Assembly (NCBI GenBank): GCA_023459055.1
Contig: JAEWVR010000030.1
Span: 26,495 to 90,494, forward strand
DNA: 64,000 bases
From: Fibrobacterota bacterium
GTDB lineage: Bacteria > Fibrobacterota > Chitinivibrionia > Chitinivibrionales > Chitinispirillaceae
Direction: 5' to 3'
A program made the translations under genes and the position numbers. The number at the start of each line of letters is the position of its first letter. Positions within the stretch are counted from its first letter, which is position 1. Under the pieces are notes generated by a model. The model did not search any database, had not been told where the DNA came from, and was given only the letters and a program-made list of their open reading frames with translations. Positions 35,703-43,859 of this stretch are shown here, piece by piece.

Positions 35703-36309
35703 CTGCGGATTCCTTTCGAACGATGAATGCTTTCAGTAAATTGATAGTACCGCTTACCGGTAAACCGACAACATTATAATAACATCCTGCTATCTTATCG
35801 ATAAAAATCATAGCCCTGCCCTGAATAGCGTACGAACCGGCTTTGTCAACGTATTCATCATGAGAAAGGTAATGATCTATCTCACATTCCTGAATATCAC
35901 GAAAATATACATCGGTACTTTCGACTATAGTTCCCGTATAATTCAGCGATTCGCACCGCAGTGCAACTCCAGTCATCACCGTATGTACAGTCCCTGACAA
36001 AAAACGCAACATCTCCCGCGCATCATCGATACCTGATGGTTTTCCGAGAACTCTTGCACCGCGAACAACAATTGTATCTGCTCCAATAACAAGTGCATCC
36101 GGATTGCTTTTTGCCACTTCAGATGCTTTTAATGATGCAAGTCTCTGTATAGATCCATCAAGATCATCGATATTAATGTGCTCTTCTTCATTAATAACAT
36201 GGGGTTTATTGACCGTGATCGTTAAACCCATCTGTTCAAGAATCATTTTCCTGCGGGGTGATCCCGATGCCAGTATTACCCTGCGATTTTGTATCTGCCA
36301 ATCAATCAT
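35695..36309 (-). CDS. maf: Maf-like nucleotide pyrophosphatase
   Basis: A 204-residue protein of the Maf/Ham1-like fold that hydrolyses noncanonical nucleoside triphosphates, such as m5UTP or dTTP-type substrates. The motifs ILASGSPRRKMIL (12-24), GADTIV, GKP and the MTGVAL/KAGSYAIQG segments are in place. It probably begins a three-gene unit maf-rodZ-tatD. Confidence 0.93.
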   Translation of the reverse strand: MIDWQIQNRRVILASGSPRRKMILEQMGLTITVNKPHVINEEEHINIDDLDGSIQRLASLKASEVAKSNPDALVIGADTIVVRGARVLGKPSGIDDAREMLRFLSGTVHTVMTGVALRCESLNYTGTIVESTDVYFRDIQECEIDHYLSHDEYVDKAGSYAIQGRAMIFIDKIAGCYYNVVGLPVSGTINLLKAFIVRKESADV

Positions 36310-36742
36310 AAACTATAATATATCACATAATTAATATCACATAATTACAAAAAATATGAAATAGTAATTTACCTTTTTACCGCTTAAAGAATCAATAGAT
36401 TTTAGAAAAAAGATCAACCCTGCTGCAACCAGGCAGTCGCAAAATTTGTTAAAAATCAAAAAGTTATCAGCCTAACCTGATTATGTGATACACCTGAACA
36501 ATAACCAGTGCATATTTGAATATACCATTCAGCCACCCCGGCACAACATAGTGTAACTGATTTTTAACAAAAATTCCACTACCGGGGGCCATAAATAGCG
36601 GTATATGATTTTTAAAAAGAATCCTAAAGATTACGTAAAAAAGTATATTCACTGTATTAATGCCTGATCTGGAGATGGTTAACTGGAGTACACTGACACC
36701 AGGATGATATGTATCTGGAATCCTTCTATATTATGGAGCATT
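36310..36742. other. Divergent intergenic region of 433 bp
   Basis: No gene is seen. It holds a perfect 14-bp tandem repeat, ATATCACATAATTA twice (36320-36347), within 40 bp of the maf start, and should contain the promoters for maf and for the inositol-monophosphatase gene. Confidence 0.5.
36320..36347. repeat. 14-bp perfect tandem repeat
   Basis: ATATCACATAATTA occurs twice head-to-tail just upstream of maf. It might be a pair of regulator half-sites or a simple duplication. Confidence 0.6.
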
Positions 36743-37552
36743 ATGACAACAATATCAACGCTTGAACTTGCAAAAAATACTGCCCGTGATGCCGGCAGTT
36801 TAATCCTTTCCATGGTTGGGAAAAGCCGGATCTATCAAAAAGGCACATCGAATAATCTCGTTACCGAAGCAGATACAGCTGCAGAACGTCTGATTGCATC
36901 AATGATAAAACAGTATTTTCCCAATTCAGCAATTCTTGGGGAGGAAGAACATAAAGCCGATCTCGATGCGCCATCACTCTGGATTGTTGATCCCATTGAC
37001 GGGACGAACAATTTCGCGCACGGAATCCCTCAATTCGCAGTTTCAATCGCCTATGCAGAATATGGAATCGTACAGTGCGGGGTAGTCTATGATCCATCAA
37101 TGGATGAGCTTTTCTATGCACAGCGGGGGTGTGGTGCGTTTTTAAATGATCAGCCGATAAAGGTTTCTGATGTTGATACGTTTGATAACTCAATCATCGG
37201 CACAGGCTTTTATTATGATCGGGGTGCTATACTTGACAATACAATCAAGGCGATTCATACACTGTTTGGACATAATATCCAGTGTGTACGCAGAATGGGA
37301 AGTGCGGCCCTTGATTTATGCTATGTTGCATCAGGACGCTTTGATGCCTATTTTGAATATATGCTTTCACCCTGGGATTTCGCTGCAGCTGCACTGATTC
37401 TCGAGGAAGCCGGCGGGATTTGGAGTGACCGGGAAGGTCAAAAGAACGGGCTTCATTCCAAAGGTATGATCAGTTCAAATCGTAACCTTGCTGATGCATT
37501 CTGCGATGTGGTGAAGTATTCGACTATTAACGCAATAAAAATTGGATTGTAG
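36743..37552 (+). CDS. suhB: Inositol-1-monophosphatase family protein (SuhB-like)
   Basis: A 269-residue magnesium/lithium-sensitive phosphatase. The metal sites are visible: GEEEH (Glu67/Glu68), WIVDPIDGTNNFAHG (Asp83, Asp86) and WDFAAAALILEEAGG. The ATG at 36743 is chosen for the TGGAG just ahead; an ATG 39 bases upstream has no site. The family removes phosphate from myo-inositol-1-phosphate, related sugar phosphates or PAP. SuhB also joins rRNA antitermination complexes. The substrate here is not fixed. Confidence 0.9.
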   Translation: MTTISTLELAKNTARDAGSLILSMVGKSRIYQKGTSNNLVTEADTAAERLIASMIKQYFPNSAILGEEEHKADLDAPSLWIVDPIDGTNNFAHGIPQFAVSIAYAEYGIVQCGVVYDPSMDELFYAQRGCGAFLNDQPIKVSDVDTFDNSIIGTGFYYDRGAILDNTIKAIHTLFGHNIQCVRRMGSAALDLCYVASGRFDAYFEYMLSPWDFAAAALILEEAGGIWSDREGQKNGLHSKGMISSNRNLADAFCDVVKYSTINAIKIGL

Positions 37553-37632
37553 ATTGGATATGGTACAAGGGTGACATACTTAGTTTTTGCGATGGACTTG
37601 GTCTAACTTGTTATACTTTTGTGGAGGAATCA

Positions 37633-37814
37633 ATGAAAAAAATATTTTTATCATCATCATTTGCTGATGTTGCATCACTACGAATTTTCCATTTAAAAGG
37701 GTGGTAGAAGAAATTATCGCCAAATATGATTCAAAATTGAAATTACTCCCTATTAGTAATTCTCAGGTTATTATGGTAAATGGTTCTAAAACTCAGGTTG
37801 AAAGTGTGTTATAA
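37633..37814 (+). pseudogene. Decayed peptidase-E-like gene
   Basis: After GGAGG and ATG (37633) the frame reads MKKIFLSSSFADVASLRIF, like the start of peptidase-E/class I glutamine-amidotransferase-like proteins, but stops after 24 codons. A second frame from about 37700 reads VVEEIIAKYDSKLKLLPISN and ends at 37814, like the C-terminus of the same family. The middle of the gene, with its catalytic Ser, is missing. Assignment is by resemblance only. Confidence 0.55.
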
Positions 37815-37984
37815 TTTAAAAAAGTGGAATAGTTGTTCAGATTGGTTATGGAGGGAGAGCTGATGGTCAGTTTGAGCATATACTCTATTATATCGAATGA
37901 TCATCTTAATATCTCTTGAACTCCTCCGGCTGACAGAGTGAAAGTTTACCTAAAGATAGCAGCAAACAGATTAAGGTTATTTCT

Positions 37985-38296
37985 ATGGAATACATGCCGA
38001 TCGCAAATTTATCGAGTCTTGACAATAAAGAAATCCTCTCACTGTCGATTCTTGGAAAACGTATTGCAATATTTAAAAATCCTGATGGTACACTTTTAAT
38101 AACCGAATCGGGCTGCAAACATCAGGGTGCGGATATCACCCAGGGAAAACGCAATGGTGATGAATTCACCTGCCCGCGTCATGGATGGCGGTATAACATT
38201 CGCACCGGTGAATGCCTGAATCATGATTCTGTTAAACTGCGTAAATACGAGTACATAATAGAAGACGGTATGATAAAAATCCTATTGTCCTCATAA
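37985..38296 (+). CDS. Rieske [2Fe-2S] protein
   Basis: A 103-residue soluble ferredoxin-type Rieske protein. The cluster ligands Cys44-x-His46 (GCKHQG) and Cys63-x2-His66 (CPRHGW) are in standard spacing. It resembles the small ferredoxin subunits of dioxygenases and nitrite reductases. No oxygenase or reductase lies nearby, so it is an orphan with an unknown partner. AAGG lies 8 bases before the ATG. Confidence 0.9.
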   Translation: MEYMPIANLSSLDNKEILSLSILGKRIAIFKNPDGTLLITESGCKHQGADITQGKRNGDEFTCPRHGWRYNIRTGECLNHDSVKLRKYEYIIEDGMIKILLSS

Positions 38297-38387
38297 GCAG
38301 TACTTTTGTAATATTTCATTTTTCGAACGTGTCAATCGTATGCTATTTGAAGTAAGCATCGAAAAATCGATTGTCACTAAGTTTAAG

Positions 38388-38460
38388 TTCACATCTTAAT
38401 CCTTCCTCTACATGCGTTAATGGAGGCCGGGATGTGAGGTTGTTCGTGAAGCGGGAATGT
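38388..38460. repeat. Palindromic dispersed repeat, copy B
   Basis: It shares the core TTAATGGAGGCCGGGA.TGAGG...TTCG.GAA with copy A at 170-240. It lies between the Rieske gene and flgF. Confidence 0.6.
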
Positions 38461-38697
38461 TAGAACAGATTCAAACACGGCAAAATATTCCTCGATCACC
38501 GGCAGCATCCGTATCACCCTCTACCCCTACGCTGCTGTTCGACAATCAAAACTAGAAATTTGCAACTACCGGAATCACTCTAAAAATATACTATCATTAA
38601 AATACATAAAACCATGATTAATAACCTTATAAAGTAATTAATCTAATGTATCGTCTTAGTCCTGTTAAGCAGGCATTTTATCCGCGGCTTGATGTTT

Positions 38698-38713
38698 TGG
38701 CACATTATATGCA
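38698..38713 (+). promoter_or_regulatory. Sigma-54 (-24/-12) promoter of the flgF operon
   Basis: TGGCACATTATATGCA keeps the full -24 box TGGCAC and the invariant GC of the -12 box with correct spacing. It lies 42 bases upstream of the flgF ATG at 38755, giving a start of transcription near 38725. This places the promoter downstream of an earlier in-frame ATG and so decides the gene start. Confidence 0.8.
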
Positions 38714-38754
38714 TAGCGATATCATCTGGACACTACACATTTCCGGGGGCTTAC

Positions 38755-39489
38755 ATGATTCAGGGAATTTATACTGCTGCGATGGGAATGACTCCTCTGA
38801 TGCAGAAGCAGGAACAGATCGCAAACAATCTTGCCAATATCAACACTACTGGATTTAAACAAAGCGGGTTGTTCACTAAAACCTACCAGAAATATCTCAC
38901 AAACGATCAGCGTCAGCCATTTGCTGATATTCAGATGAAACCTGATGAAGTTTATATCGATTACTCTGAAGGTCCGATGAAACCGACCAGCAATCAGCTT
39001 GATTTTGCAATTCACGGGAGCGGTTTTTTTGCAGTCATGACTGCAGAAGGCGAACAGTACACCCGCAATGGTAATTTCGCAGTCAACCCGGAATGCTTAC
39101 TGGTAACATCAGATGGTTCCAGAGTGATGTCCAATGACGGATATCTGCGGCTTGATCCCCATAAACAGGTGACCGTAACTGATAAAGGTGCAATTACACA
39201 GGATGGTGAACTGCGGGGATTTCTAAAAATTGTTGATTTTGAGAAGCCATACAACATGATTCGCAGCGGTGAGAGCAGAATGCGTCCGCTTGATCCCGAA
39301 GCAAAACCACGGGCATCATCAGGTTATGCTGTTAATCAGGGATACCTTGAAGGATCAAATGTGAGTATTGTGAAAAACATGGTTGCAATGATTTCTGCAT
39401 ACCGGACATTCGAATCCGATCAAAAAGCCCTGCACGCCCAGGATGAAACATTGGAAAAGGCAGTGAATCAGGTAGGAAGGTTACAGTAG
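38755..39489 (+). CDS. flgF: Flagellar basal-body rod protein FlgF
   Basis: A 244-residue distal/proximal rod protein. It begins MIQGIYTAAMGMTPLMQKQ and shows the rod signature NNLANINTTGFKQS (about 26-39), the central FlgF/FlgG domain with LDFAIHGSGFFAV and the C-terminal ending EGSNVSIVKNMVAMISAYRTFESDQKAL. GGGGG lies 7 bases before the ATG. It is assigned FlgF rather than FlgG because the next gene is the better FlgG and because of operon order. Confidence 0.9.
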   Translation: MIQGIYTAAMGMTPLMQKQEQIANNLANINTTGFKQSGLFTKTYQKYLTNDQRQPFADIQMKPDEVYIDYSEGPMKPTSNQLDFAIHGSGFFAVMTAEGEQYTRNGNFAVNPECLLVTSDGSRVMSNDGYLRLDPHKQVTVTDKGAITQDGELRGFLKIVDFEKPYNMIRSGESRMRPLDPEAKPRASSGYAVNQGYLEGSNVSIVKNMVAMISAYRTFESDQKALHAQDETLEKAVNQVGRLQ

Positions 39490-39507
39490 GGAAGTAGTAG
39501 GTAGCAA

Positions 39508-39541
39508 GTAGGGGCGAATCATTATTCGCCCGAAAAATGGT
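39508..39541. repeat. GGGCGAAT/ATTCGCCC inverted repeat, copy 1
   Basis: GGGCGAATCATTATTCGCCC is an 8-bp stem with a 4-base loop. It sits in a longer near-identical block (GTAGGGGCGAATCAT.ATTCGCCCG.AA.AATGGT) that recurs at 41379-41413. It lies 18 bases after the flgF stop codon. Confidence 0.8.
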
Positions 39542-39612
39542 GAAAAAACAAATTGCGAATATCGATTAGCCAATAGCAAATAGCAAAAACCGAAAATACA
39601 AAGGAATACCCT

Positions 39613-40401
39613 ATGATTAGATGCATGATGACTGCAGCAACTGGGATGGAAGCACAGCAACTCTACATGGATAACATCTCCAATAACCTTGCGAATGTTA
39701 ATACCGTGGGATTCAAACGGTCAAAAATAGAATTTCAGGATTTAATGTATCAAACAATGAAAGAACCGGGCGTCAGAAACTTTGAGGGTTCGATGGCACC
39801 TGCCGGGATAGAGACCGGTTTGGGTGTAAAGGTCGCTGCTACAACAAAAGTTTTTGAACAGGGATCACTCAATGGTTCTAATAACGAAATGGATTGGGCT
39901 ATACAGGGTGAAGGGTTGTTTCAGATAACGTTACCTGATGGTGGCACTGCATATACACGTGATGGATCGTTTAAGCTAAGTGCTGATGGAACCATTGTGA
40001 CATCATCCGGTTTCCCGTTATACCCGTCAGTGGCAGTACCTGCCGGCTCAACAAATCTGCAAGTAGGTGCTGATGGTAAAATTGGAGTAATTCTCCCCGG
40101 TGAATCATCAACAACAGAAATCGGACAGGTTGAGCTTGTGCGGTTTATCAATCAGAGTGGTTTACGGGCACTTGGTGGCAATCTTTTTGCGCAAAGTGAT
40201 GCAAGCGGAGAACCGGTTGTAAATATGCCCGGGGAAGAGGGGACCGGAACGATCATGCAGCGATTCACAGAAGGGTCAAATGTTCAGATTGTTGATGAGA
40301 TGATAAACATGATCAGTGCCCAGCGTGCGTTTGAAGTAATCTCGAAATCGATTCAGGCCGGTGAGGATATGATTCAAATCGCTAATAACCTAAAACGTTG
40401 A
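39613..40401 (+). CDS. flgG: Flagellar distal rod protein FlgG
   Basis: A 262-residue protein of the distal rod, the standard FlgG length. It begins MIRCMMTAATGMEAQQLYMD and carries SNNLANVNTVGFKRSKIEFQDLMYQ (described by ends), the central domain with MDWAIQGEGLFQI, and the C-terminal TEGSNVQIVDEMINMISAQRAFEVISKSIQ. The length of FlgG polymer is set by the P/L ring position. It is exported by the flagellar apparatus. Confidence 0.96.
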   Translation: MIRCMMTAATGMEAQQLYMDNISNNLANVNTVGFKRSKIEFQDLMYQTMKEPGVRNFEGSMAPAGIETGLGVKVAATTKVFEQGSLNGSNNEMDWAIQGEGLFQITLPDGGTAYTRDGSFKLSADGTIVTSSGFPLYPSVAVPAGSTNLQVGADGKIGVILPGESSTTEIGQVELVRFINQSGLRALGGNLFAQSDASGEPVVNMPGEEGTGTIMQRFTEGSNVQIVDEMINMISAQRAFEVISKSIQAGEDMIQIANNLKR

Positions 40402-40422
40402 TTAATTATGGTGTTGTAAAAA

Positions 40423-41382
40423 ATGCTTAATGTTGTTTGCAATCACATTATCTGCCTTTTGATTACTGGTACGTTTAGCCTGGCGGGTGCTGCACAGGTA
40501 TCACTTATGTTCAGGGATTCTGTGATGATAAACGATACGTTGATTAAGCTTGGTGATATAGCAGAGATTCGCTGCACAGATGATTCGTGGAGCGGGATAC
40601 TTCAGGATTTTGTGGTTGGTGATGCTGCACCGGCCGGACATTCACGCTTTATATGTCGCGATGATCTTATTACCTACAAAATGCAGGCACAGCTAAAGTC
40701 GGTTCAATTGATTGCCAGAGGAGCAGTCCGTACCTGTATCACAACTAATTACAAAGAGTTAATCGTAGGGAACTTTAATGATGCAATTATGCAGTATATC
40801 AATACGGCCATTTCATGGCCGGCTGGATCGTGGTACTTGTCTGTTCTTAATACAACCGATAAAATAAAAATTCTTGATAAACCATATCGTCTTGAATTCA
40901 ATGGAATTACTAATAATCGTCCCAAGGGGCAGTTTAGTTTTCAAATGTCGATTATTCAGGGAGGAACGGTAATAAGAGGTCCGGTCAGATGTGCAATGAA
41001 AATATCATTACCGGTTATTTTAGCAGCTTCTCCAATCATGCGCGGTGAAATTATTACTCCTGATAAATGCGTTTTTAAAACAATTGATATAACTCATTAC
41101 GGTATAACTCCTTGTGATAATTTATCGCAAGTAGTGGGGAAGCGGGCGGTACGTCAGATTCAAGCTGGAAATGTACTGACAAATAAATGGCTGCAGGAGC
41201 TTCCGGTTGTTGAAAAAGGAGATGCAATCAGGATAATTTCAAGTATCAACAAGGTAAAAGTCGCCGTTGATGCAGTTGCGAGAGAATCGGGTGCAATCGG
41301 CGAAAAAATATGGGCCGAAAACGCTGCCAGTCACAAAATGGTGCGCGTGGTAATTAAATCCAAAGGCCACGCCGAACTGTAG
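40423..41382 (+). CDS. flgA: Flagellar P-ring assembly chaperone FlgA
   Basis: A 319-residue periplasmic protein with a signal peptide (about 1-23, ending SLAGAAQ). The C-terminal SAF domain (about 195-318, ILAASPIMRGEIITPDK ... VVGKRAVRQIQAGNVLT) is the FlgA fold that helps FlgI form the P ring. The N-terminal half is longer than in enterobacteria. Its stop codon TAG lies within copy 2 of the GGGCGAAT repeat. Confidence 0.9.
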   Translation: MLNVVCNHIICLLITGTFSLAGAAQVSLMFRDSVMINDTLIKLGDIAEIRCTDDSWSGILQDFVVGDAAPAGHSRFICRDDLITYKMQAQLKSVQLIARGAVRTCITTNYKELIVGNFNDAIMQYINTAISWPAGSWYLSVLNTTDKIKILDKPYRLEFNGITNNRPKGQFSFQMSIIQGGTVIRGPVRCAMKISLPVILAASPIMRGEIITPDKCVFKTIDITHYGITPCDNLSQVVGKRAVRQIQAGNVLTNKWLQELPVVEKGDAIRIISSINKVKVAVDAVARESGAIGEKIWAENAASHKMVRVVIKSKGHAEL

Positions 41383-41413
41383 GGGCGAATCATCATTCGC
41401 CCGTAATAATGGT
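41379..41413. repeat. GGGCGAAT/ATTCGCCC inverted repeat, copy 2
   Basis: The same block as copy 1, with GGGCGAATCATCATTCGCCC. The TAG at its left edge is the flgA stop codon, and its right edge lies just before the flgH ribosome site, so the element exactly fills the flgA-flgH junction. Confidence 0.8.
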
Positions 41414-41432
41414 AAAAAAGGAGAAAATATAT

Positions 41433-42005
41433 ATGAACAAAAGCATTCTCACAACGATAATTACATCAATAATAACAATTGTTTACATCGCAAGTGCTGC
41501 ACCTGTGGGGAATCTGTATTCAGATCACCGTGCAGTTCGTAATGATGATATTCTAACGGTTCTTATCGTTGAATCCGCGAAAGCAGGAAGTGAAAGCAAC
41601 ACAAAAACAAGCAAGGAAAACATCCTTGGTGCATCAGCGGATGGTGGATCAGGTGCACTTAAATTCCTGCCTGCATTCGGAGCTAACGGATCAAGCAAGG
41701 TTGGTTTTGATGGCAGTGGGGGAACATCCCGAGAAGGCAGTCTTGTTGCTACAATTTCAGCCAGGGTCATAAAAGTGTTAGATAATGGTAATCTTGCCAT
41801 CGAAGGCAGTAAAGTTGTTGAAATTAACCAGGAAAAAGAGATTATCAAACTGAGCGGAATAGTTCGTCCTCAGGATATCATGACAAATAACATCGTGTAT
41901 TCATCAAGCATCGCAGAGGCACAAATTACCTATACCGGTAAGGGAGCCGTCAACAGCGGTCAGCGTCCGGGTGTTCTTGCACGGTTTTTAAACTGGATCT
42001 TTTAA
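41433..42005 (+). CDS. flgH: Flagellar L-ring protein FlgH
   Basis: A 190-residue outer-membrane ring protein. The FlgH domain shows GNLYSDHRAVRNDDILTVLIVE (described by ends), VLDNGNLAIEGSKVVEINQEKEIIKLSGIVRPQDI with the diagnostic IxLSGxVRPxDI, and the end RPGVLARFLNWIF. The ATG at 41433 is chosen since AAGGAG lies 9 bases ahead and a signal peptide follows. There is no cysteine anywhere in the protein, so it is not lipid-anchored as FlgH of enterobacteria is; it has a plain signal peptide ending near SAAPVG. Confidence 0.94.
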   Translation: MNKSILTTIITSIITIVYIASAAPVGNLYSDHRAVRNDDILTVLIVESAKAGSESNTKTSKENILGASADGGSGALKFLPAFGANGSSKVGFDGSGGTSREGSLVATISARVIKVLDNGNLAIEGSKVVEINQEKEIIKLSGIVRPQDIMTNNIVYSSSIAEAQITYTGKGAVNSGQRPGVLARFLNWIF

Positions 42006-42087
42006 TTAACGAGGCTTTAATGATTAACTTCTGATTCAGCAGATATGTAATTAGAAAAAAGTAAACAAATATTCACCATTCCGAACT

Positions 42088-42113
42088 CCCCCCTCTCTTA
42101 TGGGAGAGGGGGG
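42088..42113. repeat. C/G-rich inverted repeat between flgH and flgI
   Basis: CCCCCCTCTC and GAGAGGGGGG form a perfect 10-bp stem with a 6-base loop in the 143-bp flgH-flgI gap, followed by a further G-rich stretch to about 42122. It resembles common dispersed C/G repeats. Confidence 0.75.
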
Positions 42114-42148
42114 CAGGGGGGAGAGGTCAAGATAAGGCAGAAAATCAT

Positions 42149-43276
42149 ATGAATCTCGTAACATCAATATTATCAATCTGTTTTCTTGTTGTTTCAATCA
42201 GTGCTCAAAATGTGCGGATCAAAGATGTTGCATCAATAACCGGTCTTGAGGATGTACAGCTTGTCGGGTATGGTCTTGTAGTGGGCCTGGCAGGAACAGG
42301 TGATAAATCGCAGACGGTATTTACCGAACAGACGATTATTAATATGCTTAAAAATATGGGTATTGAGGTTCAGGATAAAAACATGCGAATCAGAAATGTT
42401 GCATCGGTGATGGTCACTGGAACGCTTGCTCCGTTTAAACGTAAGGGGACACGGTTTGATATCACGGTCAGTTCACTTGGTGATGCAACAAGTCTTGAGG
42501 GAGGAACTCTGATTATAACACCGCTTCAGGGTGGTGATGGAACTATTTATGCCACATGTCAGGGACCGCTTGCAACCGGTGGATATGATATCCGTGATAA
42601 CGGTTTAAATCGAATAAAGAAAAACCACACACTTGTTGGACGAATTCCGGGTGGAGCAATTGTTCAAAAGGAGTATGAGTTTAACGTACTTGATAACAAA
42701 GAACTTTCATTATCATTGAGTAATCCCGATTTTTCATCAGCGGTAGCAATGTCTGATGCAATCAATAAAGAGTTTGGTACAAATCCTCAGTCGGTGATGG
42801 CAAAGGCGGTTGATGCTTCTACAATTGTACTTGATTATTCTATTTTAACACGTGATACAACAAAACGTTATATGAGTCTTGTTGAATTTATTTCCAGAGT
42901 GGAGAATCTAACTTTTAACGTCTATTCACAGGCAAAGGTGGTTGTGAACGAACGTACCGGGACAATTGTTGCCGGTGGAAGTGTCAAAATATCTGAAGTC
43001 GCCGTTTCTCATGGAAGTGTCAAAGTGGAGATTGTCAGCAAGCCGGAAGTTATCCAGCCACAACCATTTACCATGGGCCAGACTGCATCAATACCCAATT
43101 CTGAATTGGCTGTTGAAGAAAAGGATGCCGATATGGTGGTTCTGGATCAGACAACAACAGTTTCAGATCTTGCACAGGCATTGAATTCGTTAGGAGTTGC
43201 ACCAAGGGATGTAATTGCAATTCTGCAGGCAATAAAAGAAGCTGGCGCCCTGCAGGCTCAATTGGTGATTATGTGA
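42149..43276 (+). CDS. flgI: Flagellar P-ring protein FlgI
   Basis: A 375-residue periplasmic ring protein. After a signal peptide (about 1-19) it starts RIKDVASITGLEDVQLVGYGLVVGL (described by ends), continues with GTGDKS, VMVTGTLAPF and IPGGAIVQKE, and ends DLAQALNSLGVAPRDVIAILQAIKEAGALQAQLVIM, the FlgI tail. It forms the bushing around the rod in the peptidoglycan layer with help from FlgA. It is the last flagellar gene of this operon; no flgJ follows. Confidence 0.96.
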   Translation: MNLVTSILSICFLVVSISAQNVRIKDVASITGLEDVQLVGYGLVVGLAGTGDKSQTVFTEQTIINMLKNMGIEVQDKNMRIRNVASVMVTGTLAPFKRKGTRFDITVSSLGDATSLEGGTLIITPLQGGDGTIYATCQGPLATGGYDIRDNGLNRIKKNHTLVGRIPGGAIVQKEYEFNVLDNKELSLSLSNPDFSSAVAMSDAINKEFGTNPQSVMAKAVDASTIVLDYSILTRDTTKRYMSLVEFISRVENLTFNVYSQAKVVVNERTGTIVAGGSVKISEVAVSHGSVKVEIVSKPEVIQPQPFTMGQTASIPNSELAVEEKDADMVVLDQTTTVSDLAQALNSLGVAPRDVIAILQAIKEAGALQAQLVIM

Positions 43277-43308
43277 TATTGTTGCTTGGGGATGTTAATC
43301 CATGGCGT

Positions 43309-43326
43309 TTTGTAATACATTACAAA
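43309..43326. promoter_or_regulatory. TTTGTAAT-AC-ATTACAAA inverted repeat
   Basis: Perfect 8-bp arms with a 2-base centre lie 32 bases after the flgI stop. It may be a protein-binding site or a weak 3' stem. Confidence 0.3.
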
Positions 43327-43598
43327 GTGACATACGACGTTGTAATGAATTAAAAATCAGTACGTTATTTCTTTTATATCATTGTCATTTGTCGCTTTTT
43401 TGACAGGTGATAAATATTTCTCAGATAATTTATGTAAATCATTATATATCATAATTATATATGAAATAATCCAAAAAAAGATCATAATTTGGTGATGTTT
43501 GTTAATGAGTTGATTTCAAATTAATTATAAGAATGTTTGTGATTCAATTAATAGGTGAATGCATTTGTAAAACTATTTGTTCTCGTCCCCTGGAAGAT

Positions 43599-43696
43599 AC
43601 GCCCCCTAATCCCCTGCAGGGGGACTTGAAGAATAATAGCAATAAATTAGCCCCGATCGATTTTTGAAAGTCCCCCTGCGGGGGATTAGGGGGCGT
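43599..43696. repeat. Large 29-bp inverted repeat
   Basis: The left arm (43599-43627, starting ACGCCCCCTAATCCC) and the right arm (43668-43696) are reverse complements with one mismatch over 29 bp, around a 40-base loop. Each arm also contains a small palindrome (CCCCTGCAGGGG in the left arm). It may be a MITE-like element or a dispersed repeat; no target duplication is obvious. Confidence 0.85.
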
Positions 43697-43859
43697 GTTT
43701 TTAAATTCAATTTGATTTTACAGAGGAAATTTAGGATCATATTGAGGTTCTTATGTTGACTGAATCTGGGAGAAGAATGTATCAACGTAATAAGAATAAA
43801 CGGTTTGAAAAACCGGATTATTATCGAATTAATACATTGATATTTAATTTGTTACATGC

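Larger units (their letters stand above)
38297..38754. other. Intergenic region of 458 bp upstream of flgF
   Basis: No gene is seen. It holds copy B of the palindromic repeat and the sigma-54 promoter of the second flagellar operon. An open frame that runs through the promoter into flgF is not the real start. Confidence 0.6.
43277..43859. other. Intergenic region of 583 bp
   Basis: It lies between convergent flgI and the Nudix gene. It contains an 8-bp inverted repeat around a 2-base centre (43309-43326) and the 29-bp inverted repeat at 43599-43696. No gene is seen. Confidence 0.6.
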
